DNA of 64,000 bases from DASVHS01 sp038244815 (GTDB lineage Bacteria > Acidobacteriota > Thermoanaerobaculia > Gp7-AA8). This document shows positions 1 through 8,994 of this stretch, one piece after another (position 1 is the first letter of the stretch; every line of letters begins with the position of its first letter). Below the pieces are notes generated by a model. That model did no database searches and was not told the origin of the DNA. It was given only the letters and a program-made list of their open reading frames with translations. The translations under genes were made by a program, and so were the position numbers. Location of the stretch: assembly GCA_038244815.1 (NCBI GenBank), contig JBBRTB010000008.1, forward strand, positions 1 through 64,000, given 5' to 3'.

Positions 1-63
1 AACGTCGCCACGCAACTCAACGCGTTGCTCGCGCGGCTGCGGACGCACGGGCTGATCGCGTAG
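1..63 (+). CDS. C-terminal end of an unidentified protein (truncated by window edge)
   Basis: The frame open at base 1 runs 20 codons to a TAG at 61-63 and ends in LLARLRTHGLIA. The next gene starts 8 bases later on the same strand, so this is probably the last part of an upstream gene of the integrated element. The tail looks like an amphipathic helix. Too little is visible to assign a family. Confidence 0.45.
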   Translation, partial: NVATQLNALLARLRTHGLIA

Positions 64-70
64 GAACGTC

Positions 71-406
71 ATGAACAAGACACCAGACCTGATCAGCGAG
101 CTACGCGCAGAAATACAATCCGCGCCGCCGGGGGAGTTGCCATCCATTCGCGGTCAACTCGCCGAGCTCGAGGCCGAACTGCTGGCTCGTCTGTTCGCGC
201 AGCGGGCCGTCCCGATCGCGGAAGCGTCATCAGATGAGAGCGCGGACGTTCTACTCACCGTCGAAGAAACGGCGGAGCGGCTGGGACAAAAGGCGCAGTG
301 GGTGCGCGCACACCAGAATGAGCTTCCGAGGGTCCAGCTTCCGGGCCGGTCGATCCGGTTTAGCGCGAAGAGGCTGGATGCCTGGCTGAACAGGAGGTCA
401 GCATAA
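71..406 (+). CDS. Excisionase-like helix-turn-helix protein
   Basis: The 111-residue product has a charged helical N-terminus (about 1-50) followed by a C-terminal segment, about 60-111, of the MerR-like excisionase fold: LTVEETAERLG, then a recognition stretch, then LPGRSIRFSAKRLDAWL. In this family the domain binds DNA and either directs excision by a tyrosine recombinase or regulates element genes. An integrase lies 217 bp downstream, which supports that role. The start has AGGAACGTC just upstream. A simple transcriptional regulator of the element is the alternative. Confidence 0.7.
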   Translation: MNKTPDLISELRAEIQSAPPGELPSIRGQLAELEAELLARLFAQRAVPIAEASSDESADVLLTVEETAERLGQKAQWVRAHQNELPRVQLPGRSIRFSAKRLDAWLNRRSA

Positions 407-450
407 TTACGCGTTTGCGTCTGGTGCGTATTTGTGCTATTGTTTCAATC

Positions 451-633
451 ATGAAAAAGTCAGGCACGGAGGCCGCCAAGGTCCGAACGACGATCGAGCT
501 CCCAGGGGATCTGTGGCGTCGGGCGAGACACCGGATGGTCGACGACGACAGCGATCTCCGCGGAGTGATCATCGCCGCTCTCACGCTCTATCTGGACGAA
601 CCTCGGAAGGAGGGCAAACGCAATGCGAGGTGA
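451..633 (+). CDS. Small ribbon-helix-helix-like protein
   Basis: This 60-residue basic protein contains VRTTIELPGDLWRRARHR, a beta-strand followed by a helix as in ribbon-helix-helix DNA-binding proteins, then a second helix (GVIIAALTLYL). I chose the ATG at 451 over an upstream TTG-type start because the sequence from there fits the fold. A weak TATTGT lies 7 bp upstream and there is no clear ribosome site. The gene overlaps the integrase start by 11 bp, so the two are probably translationally coupled. It may regulate the integrase. The family call rests on pattern only. Confidence 0.55.
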   Translation: MKKSGTEAAKVRTTIELPGDLWRRARHRMVDDDSDLRGVIIAALTLYLDEPRKEGKRNAR

Positions 634-1735
634 CGGAAGAATCTATCTACGCTCCGCGACCTACTGGATCGCCTACTACGGACCGGGGAAAGACGGTCAC
701 ATGCGCGAGATTCGTGAATCCTCGCACTCGGCGCGGGAGATCGACGCGAAGCGACTCCTCCGGAAACGGCTGGCCGCGGTTCTCGATTCGACTCGCCCGT
801 TCCAGGGGCCGGCGGCGGAAAGAATCACCGTCGGCGAGCTGCTCAACGCACTCTTCGTCGAATACGAAACCCAGCGCATCAAAAGCCTCGATCACATGAG
901 GGGGCGGAGCAAGCGCGTCAGGGAGTTTTTCGGGTTCCGTCGAGCGCTCAGCGTAACGCCGGACCTCGTCCGCGAATACATCCAGCAGCGAAGGGCGGAC
1001 AAGGCCGCAACGGCCACCATCAACCGCGAGCTCGCCATCCTGAAACGCGCATTCAGTTTCGCGAACGAGGAGCAGAAGTTCTCCAACGGCTGCTACATCC
1101 CGATGGCCGGCCCGGAAGACAACGTTCGCAGCGGATTCCTCGAGGTGGCCGACGTCGAGCGCATGATCGAGCATCTCGACCCGGTCATGTCAGCGATGAC
1201 GGTTTTCGGATTCCGCACCGCCTGGCGCGCGTCCGAAATCCGGCTGCTCACGTGGAGCCGCGTGGATCGCGTGGCCCGGGAAGTCAGACTCGAAACAACG
1301 AAGAACGGGCGGCCTCGCCTGCTCCCGCTCGACGACGAGCTCGCGGCCCTCTTCGATCGCCGATGGGCCGCGCGCCAGTACACGAAGGCGGACGGGACGA
1401 CGGCGCTCTCCGAGTTCGTCTTCCATGAATCCGGCAGTCCGCTCAGTCAGAGCGTCTTCGCCAAGCGCTGGGCGCGCGCCCGCACGGCCGCGGGCCTTCC
1501 TGGCTGCCTGTTTCACGACCTGCGCAGATCAGCCATCCGCGCGCTCGTTCGCAGCGGCGTATCCGAGACCGTCGCGATGGCCATCAGCGGACACCTCACG
1601 CGCAGCGTCTTCGATCGGTACAACATCACGAGCACTGAGGACACGCTCGCCGCTCTCCGGCAGCAGAGCACTTTCCTGAGAAATCAGCCGAAGACGAACG
1701 TCGCCGAGTTCAAGGCGAAAGCCGGCGACAGGTGA
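623..1735 (+). CDS. Tyrosine recombinase / phage-type integrase
   Basis: The 370-residue protein has an N-terminal AP2-like strand region (about 1-60), a SAM-like core-binding domain (about 70-160) and a catalytic domain (about 175-345). Catalytic residues are visible: Arg in FRTAWRASEIRLLTW, the HxxR pair in CLFHDLRRSAIRAL, the second His in ISGHLTRSVF and the nucleophile Tyr in FDRYNI. It should integrate and excise the element whose end is at about 1800. The ATG at 623 overlaps the preceding gene. The enzyme looks intact. It stands next to a half tRNA gene, the usual target for this family. Confidence 0.93.
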   Translation: MRGDGRIYLRSATYWIAYYGPGKDGHMREIRESSHSAREIDAKRLLRKRLAAVLDSTRPFQGPAAERITVGELLNALFVEYETQRIKSLDHMRGRSKRVREFFGFRRALSVTPDLVREYIQQRRADKAATATINRELAILKRAFSFANEEQKFSNGCYIPMAGPEDNVRSGFLEVADVERMIEHLDPVMSAMTVFGFRTAWRASEIRLLTWSRVDRVAREVRLETTKNGRPRLLPLDDELAALFDRRWAARQYTKADGTTALSEFVFHESGSPLSQSVFAKRWARARTAAGLPGCLFHDLRRSAIRALVRSGVSETVAMAISGHLTRSVFDRYNITSTEDTLAALRQQSTFLRNQPKTNVAEFKAKAGDR

Positions 1736-1800
1736 ACACGGACAAATCACGCACAACCGGACGATGACGCCCCTTTCTTTTCAGCAGATTAGACCAGCAA

Positions 1801-1848
1801 AAGCGAGACTTTTAAGTCCCGTGCGTCTACCCATTCCGCCACCAGGGC
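1801..1848 (-). pseudogene. 5' half of a tRNA-Leu(UAA): probable attachment-site remnant
   Basis: Read on the minus strand from 1848, the sequence gives a tRNA-Leu acceptor strand (GCCCTGG), a D-arm (GGCGGAATGGGTAGACGC) and an anticodon loop CTTAAAA with UAA at 1812-1814. Past the loop (below about 1810) it no longer pairs as an anticodon stem, and no T-arm motif (GGTTCRA) follows for 100 bases. A 12-bp inverted repeat, gacttttaagtc, spans the junction at 1807-1818. The break lies on the integrase side, so I infer an integration junction at the anticodon loop. Confidence 0.75.
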
Positions 1849-1902
1849 CGTACGCGATGATAACGGTAGTCGTTCGGATATCATTCGACGCTGAGGCTCC
1901 AG

Positions 1903-3084
<1,182 letters not shown>

Positions 3085-3100
3085 CGCTGCCGACCACCTC

Positions 3101-3192
3101 GTCATTCCGAGCCGCGAAGACGGCGAGGAATCCGGGCGGGGGAACGACCACCACCTCCCAGATTCCTCGCGCTCTGCGGCGCTCGGAATGAC
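3101..3192. repeat. Palindromic interspersed repeat, copy 1 (GTCATTCCGAG family)
   Basis: The ends are gtcattccgag and gctcggaatgac, with an inner pair gcgaggaatc / gattcctcgc, so the whole 92 bp can fold into one long hairpin between convergent genes. Closely similar copies lie at 23855-23943 and, as a half copy, at 23952-23995. It may also end transcription of both neighbours. Confidence 0.8.
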
Positions 3193-3196
3193 CGGG

Positions 3197-3295
3197 CTAA
3201 CTCTTCCTGTCTTCTTCTCTCGCCTTCGCGGCGGCGGATCGAATCCACGATCCGATCACGACGGCGGCAAACAGCACGATCAGGATCCAGAGCAC
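3197..3295 (-). CDS. 32-residue single-pass membrane protein
   Basis: This small frame starts at a GTG whose first base is the last base of the upstream gene's TAG stop (TAGTG), an arrangement typical of translational coupling; GAGG lies just upstream. The product begins with a hydrophobic segment (LWILIVLFAAVVIGSWI) and ends in a charged tail (AKAREEDRKS), so it is predicted to span the membrane once with the tail in the cytoplasm. I do not recognise a family. It follows another membrane protein and an M61 peptidase in one apparent operon and may be a subunit or stabiliser. Confidence 0.55.
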   Translation of the reverse strand: MLWILIVLFAAVVIGSWIRSAAAKAREEDRKS

Positions 3296-3780
3296 TACTC
3301 AACCTCCCCGACACTGCGCTGCCGCCGTGCCAGCCTTTGCAGAAAGTCGAACGCCAGGCCGCCACTGGTCCGCCGCAGCGAGAGAAAGTAGACGGCCAGG
3401 GCGATGATACCTCCCATCCAGGAGAGCGTTCCGAGCTCCTGCTGGTGCGGGAAGAACGGCCAGATCATGAAGAACATCGCGCCGGCCACCCCCATCGCGA
3501 GCATGGCCACGCGCTGCGCCTTCGGCGCGTCGATCTCGCGGTCACACTTGAGCCGCACGGTCGCTTCGCCGGGCTCCTGCGGTGCCCACGAGAGTGTGCA
3601 CTGCACCGCGCCGGCGGTGGCGATGCCGCGCCGCAGCGGCAGAATGAAATCGCGCTCGTTGAGCCGCGACGCCTTGATCTCGCCGCCGTAGAGATCGACC
3701 AGCTCGTCAATCGCCTCTTCGATCCCATCCACCGGAATCCGCTCCTCGGTGAACTCCACCGGCCGCTGCTCTTCAGCCAT
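3295..3780 (-). CDS. Two-helix membrane protein of unknown function
   Basis: The 161-residue protein has a soluble N-terminal part (about 1-88) and two hydrophobic segments: VAMLAMGVAGAMFFMIWPFF (about 91-110) and LSWMGGIIALAVYFLSL (about 118-134). A basic tail follows. I do not recognise the family. Its start overlaps the end of the M61 peptidase gene by 8 bp, and its stop overlaps the 32-residue membrane protein by 1 bp, so the three genes should be co-translated. The N-terminal part could be a periplasmic or cytoplasmic sensor domain. No catalytic motif is apparent. Confidence 0.75.
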   Translation of the reverse strand: MAEEQRPVEFTEERIPVDGIEEAIDELVDLYGGEIKASRLNERDFILPLRRGIATAGAVQCTLSWAPQEPGEATVRLKCDREIDAPKAQRVAMLAMGVAGAMFFMIWPFFPHQQELGTLSWMGGIIALAVYFLSLRRTSGGLAFDFLQRLARRQRSVGEVE

Positions 3781-5470
3781 TCCCTCTCCTGAGCCACTGA
3801 TCGCGCAACGCGCTCTCCCCCACCGCCTTCAACGTGATCTTCACCCGCGCTTCGGGCAGCGCTTCGAGCGTCGTCGTCCGGACGACACCCGCGCGTGCCA
3901 CGATCATCTCCACGGACGTGCCGGGGTCGATCGACCGGAGCACACGCTTCAGATCCGTCTCGCCGGCCGTTCGCGATCCGTCGATGGAGATGATCTCATC
4001 GCCGGCGAGCAGGCCTGCGCGCATTGCCGCTCCTCCCCGTGTGCTGTTGACCACCATGAGGCGGCCGCCCTCGCCGCGCACGGTCGCCGCCAGCGAAGGC
4101 CCCACCTCCTGCGGCGCGGACCCGATTGCAACACCGACCGCCGGCAACAATTCCTCGTACGGCAGGGGATCGGTTCCGTGCACGTACCGGTCGAAGAAGT
4201 CGCCGGGATCGCAGAGCCGGGCCACCGCCTGCTCGAAGGCGCTCTCCTCCAGCGGCTTCTCCTCGCGCCACAGCAGCCGCATCACGTCGTCGAGCGACTT
4301 CGCTCCACCGCTTTCGCGCCGGATGAGCAGATCGAGCAGCGCCGCCACCACCTCGCCCTTGTTGTAGAACGAGATGAGCGAGTTGGCGCGATCGTGCACG
4401 TCGTTCTGCAGCCAGGCATCGAAGCTGGCCTGCGACAGCGAGAGCACCTCGCGTCCGGGCAGGTTCTCCAGAGTCTCGATCTCTCCGGCCAGGTGTGTGA
4501 GATACCGATCCTGGTCCCACAATCCGGCCCGGGCCAGCGTGAGCTCGCCGTAGTACGACGTCACTCCTTCCATCACCCACAGCAGTCGCGTGCAGGTCTC
4601 CTTCGAATAGTCGTAGGGCGCGAACGCCGCAGGCAGGATCCTCTTCACGTTCCACACGTGAAAAAACTCGTGCGAGGCGATCGAGAGGAAGCGGTCGTAC
4701 CCGGCGTCTCCGCCGGCGGCGCCGAGGAGATCGGAACGCCTGGCGATGATGGAACAGGACGACTCGTGCTCGACGCCATGCCAGCGGTCGCCGACGTGGA
4801 TGAGAAAGCGATAGTCGCGCAGCGGCAGGCCGCCAAACATCGCGGCCTGCTCGCCGACGATGGCCCGGACCGGGTCGATGAACTGATCGGTGTCGATGCG
4901 CTTCGCGTTCGCGAACACGAGATGGATCGTGGCGCCGCTTTGCTTGAACGAGTGACGGATCAGCCGCCGCGCGGCGATGACCGGCGAGTCGATCAGATGA
5001 TCGTAGTCGCGCGACGCGAACGCGTTCTCGTTCCCCTCATCGGCGCGGAGCTGCGTCTCGATGCGCCACTCCGCCGGCGAGGCGACGGTCAGCCGCGATT
5101 CCTCGCCCCGCAGCCCTTCCACCATCATGAAGAGGTTCGATCCGTTGAAATAGGCCTCGTCCCCGTCGAGAAAACTCGAGCCGGCATCGAGCACCGCCGC
5201 GTAGAAGCGGTAGCGCACGAGCACGTTCTCCCCTCTCCCCGCACGCACGCGCCAGACCGACTTCGCGGTCTTCTCGATGTCGAGCGGATCGCCGCCGCCG
5301 GTGGCGGCAGTCCACGAGGTGATGTCGGCGGCGTAGTTCTGAATCAGATACCGACCCGGCCGCCAGGCCGGAAGAGCGAGCTCCGGATCGTCGGCCGGTG
5401 CAGTGAAGGCAATGGTGATGTCGTAGGTGTGCTCGTGCGGATCGTTCCACGAGATCGTGTATGACGGCAT
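3773..5470 (-). CDS. M61-family metallopeptidase (glycyl aminopeptidase-like) with PDZ domain
   Basis: The 565-residue protein starts with the all-beta domain of the M61 family (YTISWNDPHEHTYDI, ALPAWRPGRYLIQNYA). The catalytic core has zinc-binding HEFFHVWNVKR and a downstream EGVTSYYGEL that supplies the third ligand. A C-terminal PDZ domain (about 460-545) includes STRGGAAMRAGLLAGDEIISI. M61 enzymes remove N-terminal residues or cleave small substrates. I placed the start at the ATG at 5470 because the conserved domain begins there and a TACGAT box lies 9 bp upstream. No signal peptide is obvious, so it may be cytoplasmic. It heads an operon with two small membrane proteins. Confidence 0.92.
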   Translation of the reverse strand: MPSYTISWNDPHEHTYDITIAFTAPADDPELALPAWRPGRYLIQNYAADITSWTAATGGGDPLDIEKTAKSVWRVRAGRGENVLVRYRFYAAVLDAGSSFLDGDEAYFNGSNLFMMVEGLRGEESRLTVASPAEWRIETQLRADEGNENAFASRDYDHLIDSPVIAARRLIRHSFKQSGATIHLVFANAKRIDTDQFIDPVRAIVGEQAAMFGGLPLRDYRFLIHVGDRWHGVEHESSCSIIARRSDLLGAAGGDAGYDRFLSIASHEFFHVWNVKRILPAAFAPYDYSKETCTRLLWVMEGVTSYYGELTLARAGLWDQDRYLTHLAGEIETLENLPGREVLSLSQASFDAWLQNDVHDRANSLISFYNKGEVVAALLDLLIRRESGGAKSLDDVMRLLWREEKPLEESAFEQAVARLCDPGDFFDRYVHGTDPLPYEELLPAVGVAIGSAPQEVGPSLAATVRGEGGRLMVVNSTRGGAAMRAGLLAGDEIISIDGSRTAGETDLKRVLRSIDPGTSVEMIVARAGVVRTTTLEALPEARVKITLKAVGESALRDQWLRRGNG

Positions 5471-5479
5471 GCGGGTGCG

Positions 5480-5498
5480 ATCGTACGACGAGTAGAAT
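5480..5498. promoter_or_regulatory. Divergent -10 boxes for the M61 operon and the Ser/Thr kinase
   Basis: On the minus strand TACGAT (5480-5485) is 9 bp before the M61 ATG. On the plus strand TAGAAT (5493-5498) is 12 bp before the kinase ATG at 5511. Neither start has a clear Shine-Dalgarno sequence, so both transcripts would be leaderless or nearly so. Confidence 0.55.
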
Positions 5499-5510
5499 GC
5501 CCGCAGAGAG

Positions 5511-7973
5511 ATGATGTCCGACATCCCGCAAGCCGTCGACCGCTTCGAGATCACGCGGATCCTCGGTAAGGGCGGGATGGGCACCGTCTACCTGGCCCGT
5601 GACGCGCGCCTGGGCCGATACGTCGCCGTCAAGCTCCTCAACACCGAGGGGGTGCTCCCCGAGGAGACGCGGACGCGCTTCGAGCGCGAGGCGCGCACGG
5701 CCGGCTCGATCCGCCAGCAGAACGTGGCCACCATCTACGAAGTCGGAGAGACCGAAGAGGGACAGCCGTTCATCGTTATGGAGTACTGCGAGGGAGAGAC
5801 GCTCTCGCAGCGGCTGCGGCGCCGCCCGCTCGACACCGGCGAGTTCCTGAACATCGCCCGTCAGGTGGCCGCGGGCGTGGCCGCCGCGCACGCCACCGGC
5901 GTGATCCATCGCGATCTCAAGAGCGCGAACATCATCATCGAGCCGAACGGCGTCGTGAAGATCCTGGACTTCGGTCTGGCCAAACTGCTGCCGCGAGAGA
6001 TGACCGCCTCGCCGTCCAAACCCTCCTACGCGTCGACCAGCGGCCAGTTCTTCGGCACGCTGCACTTCCTCTCGCCGGAACAGGCGCGGGGCGGACAGGC
6101 CGATGAGCGGAGCGACCTTTTCTCGCTCGGCGCGGTCCTCTATCAGATGGCCGCGGGCCAGTTGCCGTTCAACGCCGAGGCGCCTCTGCTTGTGCTCGAG
6201 AAGATCCGCGATGCCGAGCCCGAGCCGTTCCTTCCCATGGATCCCTCGTTCCCGCAGGCCGCGGCAAAGATCATCAGAAAGCTTCTGCAGAAATCGCCCG
6301 GCGATCGATATCAGAGCGCCGCCGATCTGTTGCGCGATCTCGAAGTGATCGATCTCCCGACCGGTCGCCAGACCACCCAGCACAGCAGGTCGATGCTGGG
6401 AACGACGAAACACCGGCGCGCCTGGGTGCGGCCGCTCATCCTGGTCGCGGCGTTGCTGGTCGTCGCGTTCGCAGCCTGGTTCGTGAGGACCCGGCCGGAC
6501 GCGGCGGTGACGGCAACGCAGCCGCCCGCTCCGCAGACACCGATCCGCTCCCTGGCCGTGCTGCCGTTCGGAAACATCTCCAGCAACACCAGCGATCAGT
6601 TCCTCTCCGTGGCCATCGCCGACGCGCTCGTGACGAAGCTGCAGGCCATCTCGTCGCTGCAAGTCCGCCCCACCTCGGCGGTGCTCGAATTCCGCGATCA
6701 GAAAGTCGACCCCAAGACCGCCAGTGAGAAACTGCACGTCGACGGATTGCTGGAAGGGCACTTTCTCGCCGCCGGCGATCTCGTCCGCGTGAATCTCCAG
6801 CTCACCGATCTGCGCACGGGCTACAACGTCTGGGCCGATTCCATCAACGGCAGGCGCGACAACCTCCTCAAGCTGATCGACGACGTCTCCGCGCTCACCG
6901 TCTCCGCCCTCGATGAGAAGCTGAATCTCGGGCCAGCCCAGGTCATTGCGCATTCGGAGCCGCGATCGTCGAGCCCGAAAGCGTTCGAGCAGTATCTGAA
7001 GGCGCGCGCGCTTAACGGCAGTCTCGTTCCGAAGGACTACAACGAACAGATCGCGGCGCTGAAAAAGGCCATCCAACTCGATCCGAACTTCGCCGCCGCC
7101 TACGCCGACCTCGCCATCGCCCTCTCGCTCGGAAACGCGCGCAGCCTCAATGATCAGGACACCATGCTGAAGGCGGAATGGTATGCGCGCCAGGCCGTCC
7201 GTCTCGATCCCAATCTCCCCCAGGCCCACCTGGCCCTGGGCCGCGTGTTCGTGCGATTTCCCGACCGCTTCCGGGAATCGGTGCGCGAAAGCCTGACCGC
7301 GCTGCGGCTGAACGCGACCGACACCGTCGCGCTCAACGCCATCGCCTCTTACCTCGTTTCCACCGGCGAGATGCAGAAGGCGCAATGCATCGTCAACCGC
7401 ATCGTCGAGATCGACCCGTCGTCGAACGAGGCCAAGGTCCGCGGCTACCTCTACATCAACGACGTCGATCCCGAGGGCGCGCTGCATAACGCGCAATACG
7501 CGCTGGCATCGTCCGATACCGCTCTGGCCGGACACGACATCCGTGCCCTGGCCTTCATCCTCCTCGGAAATCTCGTCGACGCGCAGCGCGAGACCGATGA
7601 AGCGATCGCGCTCGTGCCGAAGCATTACATCGGCAAGAGCCTCACGGCGATGATCGCGGCGGATAAGGGCGACCGCTCCGGCGCGGAAGCGGCCATCCAG
7701 TCGTTTGAAGCGGACGCGAACCGCAACCACTGGGCGGCCATTCGCGTGGCCATGTGCTACGCGAAGCTGGGCGATCACGACAACGCCATCGCCTGGACGC
7801 GCCGCGCCGCCGAGCTCGGACATCACAGCTGGAACGAGATGGTCAAGCACCCCTGGCTGCAGCCGCTGCAGAGCGATCCGGCGTATCAGCAGATCCTCGG
7901 GAAGATCCGAGCGGACATCGACGACGTGCGCGACGACGTCAGCGGCGTGTATCAGATGATCTGCAGGAGCTAG
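5511..7973 (+). CDS. Membrane Ser/Thr protein kinase with TPR sensor tail
   Basis: The 820-residue protein has a Hanks-type kinase domain at about 12-280: glycine loop GKGGMG (19-24), VAVK lysine (41), HRDLKSAN catalytic loop, DFG, and SPEQARGG followed by DERSDLFSLG. All key residues are present, so it should be active. One membrane helix (about 305-322, PLILVAALLVVAFAAWFV) separates it from an extracytoplasmic half with a FlgO/adenylate-cyclase-associated type region (SLAVLPFGNISSNTSDQF) and at least five TPR-like repeats (LDPNFAAAYADLA and others). The architecture is common in Acidobacteria. The ligand is unknown. It is divergent from the M61 gene. Confidence 0.93.
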   Translation: MMSDIPQAVDRFEITRILGKGGMGTVYLARDARLGRYVAVKLLNTEGVLPEETRTRFEREARTAGSIRQQNVATIYEVGETEEGQPFIVMEYCEGETLSQRLRRRPLDTGEFLNIARQVAAGVAAAHATGVIHRDLKSANIIIEPNGVVKILDFGLAKLLPREMTASPSKPSYASTSGQFFGTLHFLSPEQARGGQADERSDLFSLGAVLYQMAAGQLPFNAEAPLLVLEKIRDAEPEPFLPMDPSFPQAAAKIIRKLLQKSPGDRYQSAADLLRDLEVIDLPTGRQTTQHSRSMLGTTKHRRAWVRPLILVAALLVVAFAAWFVRTRPDAAVTATQPPAPQTPIRSLAVLPFGNISSNTSDQFLSVAIADALVTKLQAISSLQVRPTSAVLEFRDQKVDPKTASEKLHVDGLLEGHFLAAGDLVRVNLQLTDLRTGYNVWADSINGRRDNLLKLIDDVSALTVSALDEKLNLGPAQVIAHSEPRSSSPKAFEQYLKARALNGSLVPKDYNEQIAALKKAIQLDPNFAAAYADLAIALSLGNARSLNDQDTMLKAEWYARQAVRLDPNLPQAHLALGRVFVRFPDRFRESVRESLTALRLNATDTVALNAIASYLVSTGEMQKAQCIVNRIVEIDPSSNEAKVRGYLYINDVDPEGALHNAQYALASSDTALAGHDIRALAFILLGNLVDAQRETDEAIALVPKHYIGKSLTAMIAADKGDRSGAEAAIQSFEADANRNHWAAIRVAMCYAKLGDHDNAIAWTRRAAELGHHSWNEMVKHPWLQPLQSDPAYQQILGKIRADIDDVRDDVSGVYQMICRS

Positions 7974-7987
7974 AGCGTCCCACCGCT

Positions 7988-8578
7988 TCACCGGGAGCTG
8001 TCGCCGAGATCGCGGAGCAGGCCGTCGCGCAGGTCGTACACCCAGCCGTGGACGGCCAGTTCCTGCCCGCGCGCCAGGGCGTCCTGGACCACCGTGGTCC
8101 TGCCGACGTTGACGACCTGTTCGATGACGTTGAGCTCGCAGAGCCGGCGGTGACGCTCCGCTTCCGGCAGCGAGTCGATCTCGGCCTCGTGCTTCCAGCG
8201 CACGTCCTGCACGTGGCGCAGCCAGTTGTCGATGAGTCCGAGCTTGTCGTCACGCAAAGCGGCCAGCACGCCGCCGCAGCCGTAATGCCCGCAGACGATG
8301 ATGTGCTCGACGCGAAGAACGTCCACGGCGAACTGGATCGCCGAGAGGCAGTTGAGATCGGCGTGCACGACCACGTTGGCGACGTTCCGGTGCACGAACA
8401 TCTCGCCTGGTGGCAGACCGACGATCTGGTTGGCTGGAACCCGGCTGTCGGAGCAGCCGATCCAGAGAAATTTCGGCGACTGCTGGCTGGAGAGCCGTTC
8501 GAAGAACGCGGGATCCTGCCGGGTGACCTCGGCGGCCCAGACGCGGTTGTTGGCGAGGAGTTGGTCGAGAGCACGCAC
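7988..8578 (-). CDS. can: Beta-class carbonic anhydrase
   Basis: The 196-residue enzyme interconverts CO2 and bicarbonate in the cytoplasm. Zinc ligands and the catalytic dyad are clear: CSDSR (Cys42, Asp44), HYGCGG (His about 98, Cys about 101), plus FVHRNVAN and LCELNVIEQV. Length and spacing match the E. coli Can type closely. I chose the GTG at 8578 because homology starts at its residue 1 (VRALDQLLANN); the frame stays open upstream but reads as noise. A TACAAT box 7 bp before the GTG, with no ribosome site, implies a leaderless transcript. The gene converges on the kinase gene. Confidence 0.92.
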   Translation of the reverse strand: MRALDQLLANNRVWAAEVTRQDPAFFERLSSQQSPKFLWIGCSDSRVPANQIVGLPPGEMFVHRNVANVVVHADLNCLSAIQFAVDVLRVEHIIVCGHYGCGGVLAALRDDKLGLIDNWLRHVQDVRWKHEAEIDSLPEAERHRRLCELNVIEQVVNVGRTTVVQDALARGQELAVHGWVYDLRDGLLRDLGDSSR

Positions 8579-8585
8579 GGCGCGG

Positions 8586-8591
8586 ATTGTA
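8586..8591 (-). promoter_or_regulatory. -10 box of the carbonic anhydrase gene
   Basis: TACAAT on the minus strand, 7 bp before the GTG start, puts the expected transcription start at or next to the start codon. Confidence 0.6.
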
Positions 8592-8651
8592 CGGGCATCC
8601 CGTTCGATCGATCGATCGACTCTTCGGCGCACCTTGAGGCCCAAGATAAGG

Positions 8652-8810
8652 TCATGAGGGCTTGGAAGCCAGCCGGCGATCAAGCTCCGCGCGCATTTCG
8701 TCGGTGAGAGGCACAGCCTCCGGCGTCTCGGCCAGGCTATCCCAGATCACCTCGAGCAATTCGAGGCGTTCACTGGCCGGCATCTCCGGTAGATCCGCGA
8801 GGCTTTTCAT
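8652..8810 (-). CDS. Orphan addiction-module component (antitoxin-like)
   Basis: The 52-residue acidic protein (MKSLADLPEM, ERLELLEVIWDSLAE, PLTDEMRAELDRRL) matches the short 'putative addiction module component' family, helical antitoxin-like proteins usually paired with a RelE-type toxin. The ATG at 8810 is fixed by the family pattern and by a TAGAAT box 7 bp upstream. No toxin gene follows: the next gene is carbonic anhydrase, and 8811-8994 holds no open frame I could support. It may be a relic or act with a toxin elsewhere. Confidence 0.7.
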   Translation of the reverse strand: MKSLADLPEMPASERLELLEVIWDSLAETPEAVPLTDEMRAELDRRLASKPS

Positions 8811-8817
8811 CTGATCG

Positions 8818-8823
8818 ATTCTA
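8818..8823 (-). promoter_or_regulatory. -10 box of the addiction-module gene
   Basis: TAGAAT on the minus strand, 7 bp from the ATG, with no Shine-Dalgarno sequence; another leaderless-type start. Confidence 0.5.
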
Positions 8824-8994
8824 CAAAACCGCGGTCCCCGCAAGGACCACACGCTCAGCGGCGCGCGAACATCGTGACTGTGAGTGGCGAACTCGCGCTC
8901 AGTCCACCGGCTGGACGCTGCTGAGGCCACCCTCTCGCTGGCCCCCAAGCTGGCCTCGCTGTTTCGTACGTCGCGTCGAGCATCTCTTCTGGCC

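Noticed and set aside
1741..1800. A variable arm and T-arm completing the tRNA-Leu
   Set aside because: No GGTTCRA motif or pairing acceptor strand was found within 100 bases past the anticodon.
3749..5464. A 571-codon open frame on the plus strand opposite the M61 peptidase
   Set aside because: The minus strand carries HEFFH and a PDZ domain; the plus frame is His/Arg-rich noise.
5037..7991. A 984-codon open frame on the minus strand opposite the Ser/Thr kinase
   Set aside because: It is antisense to a gene with complete kinase motifs, its composition is the Arg/Asp/His-rich pattern of reversed GC-rich codons, and it shows no domain.
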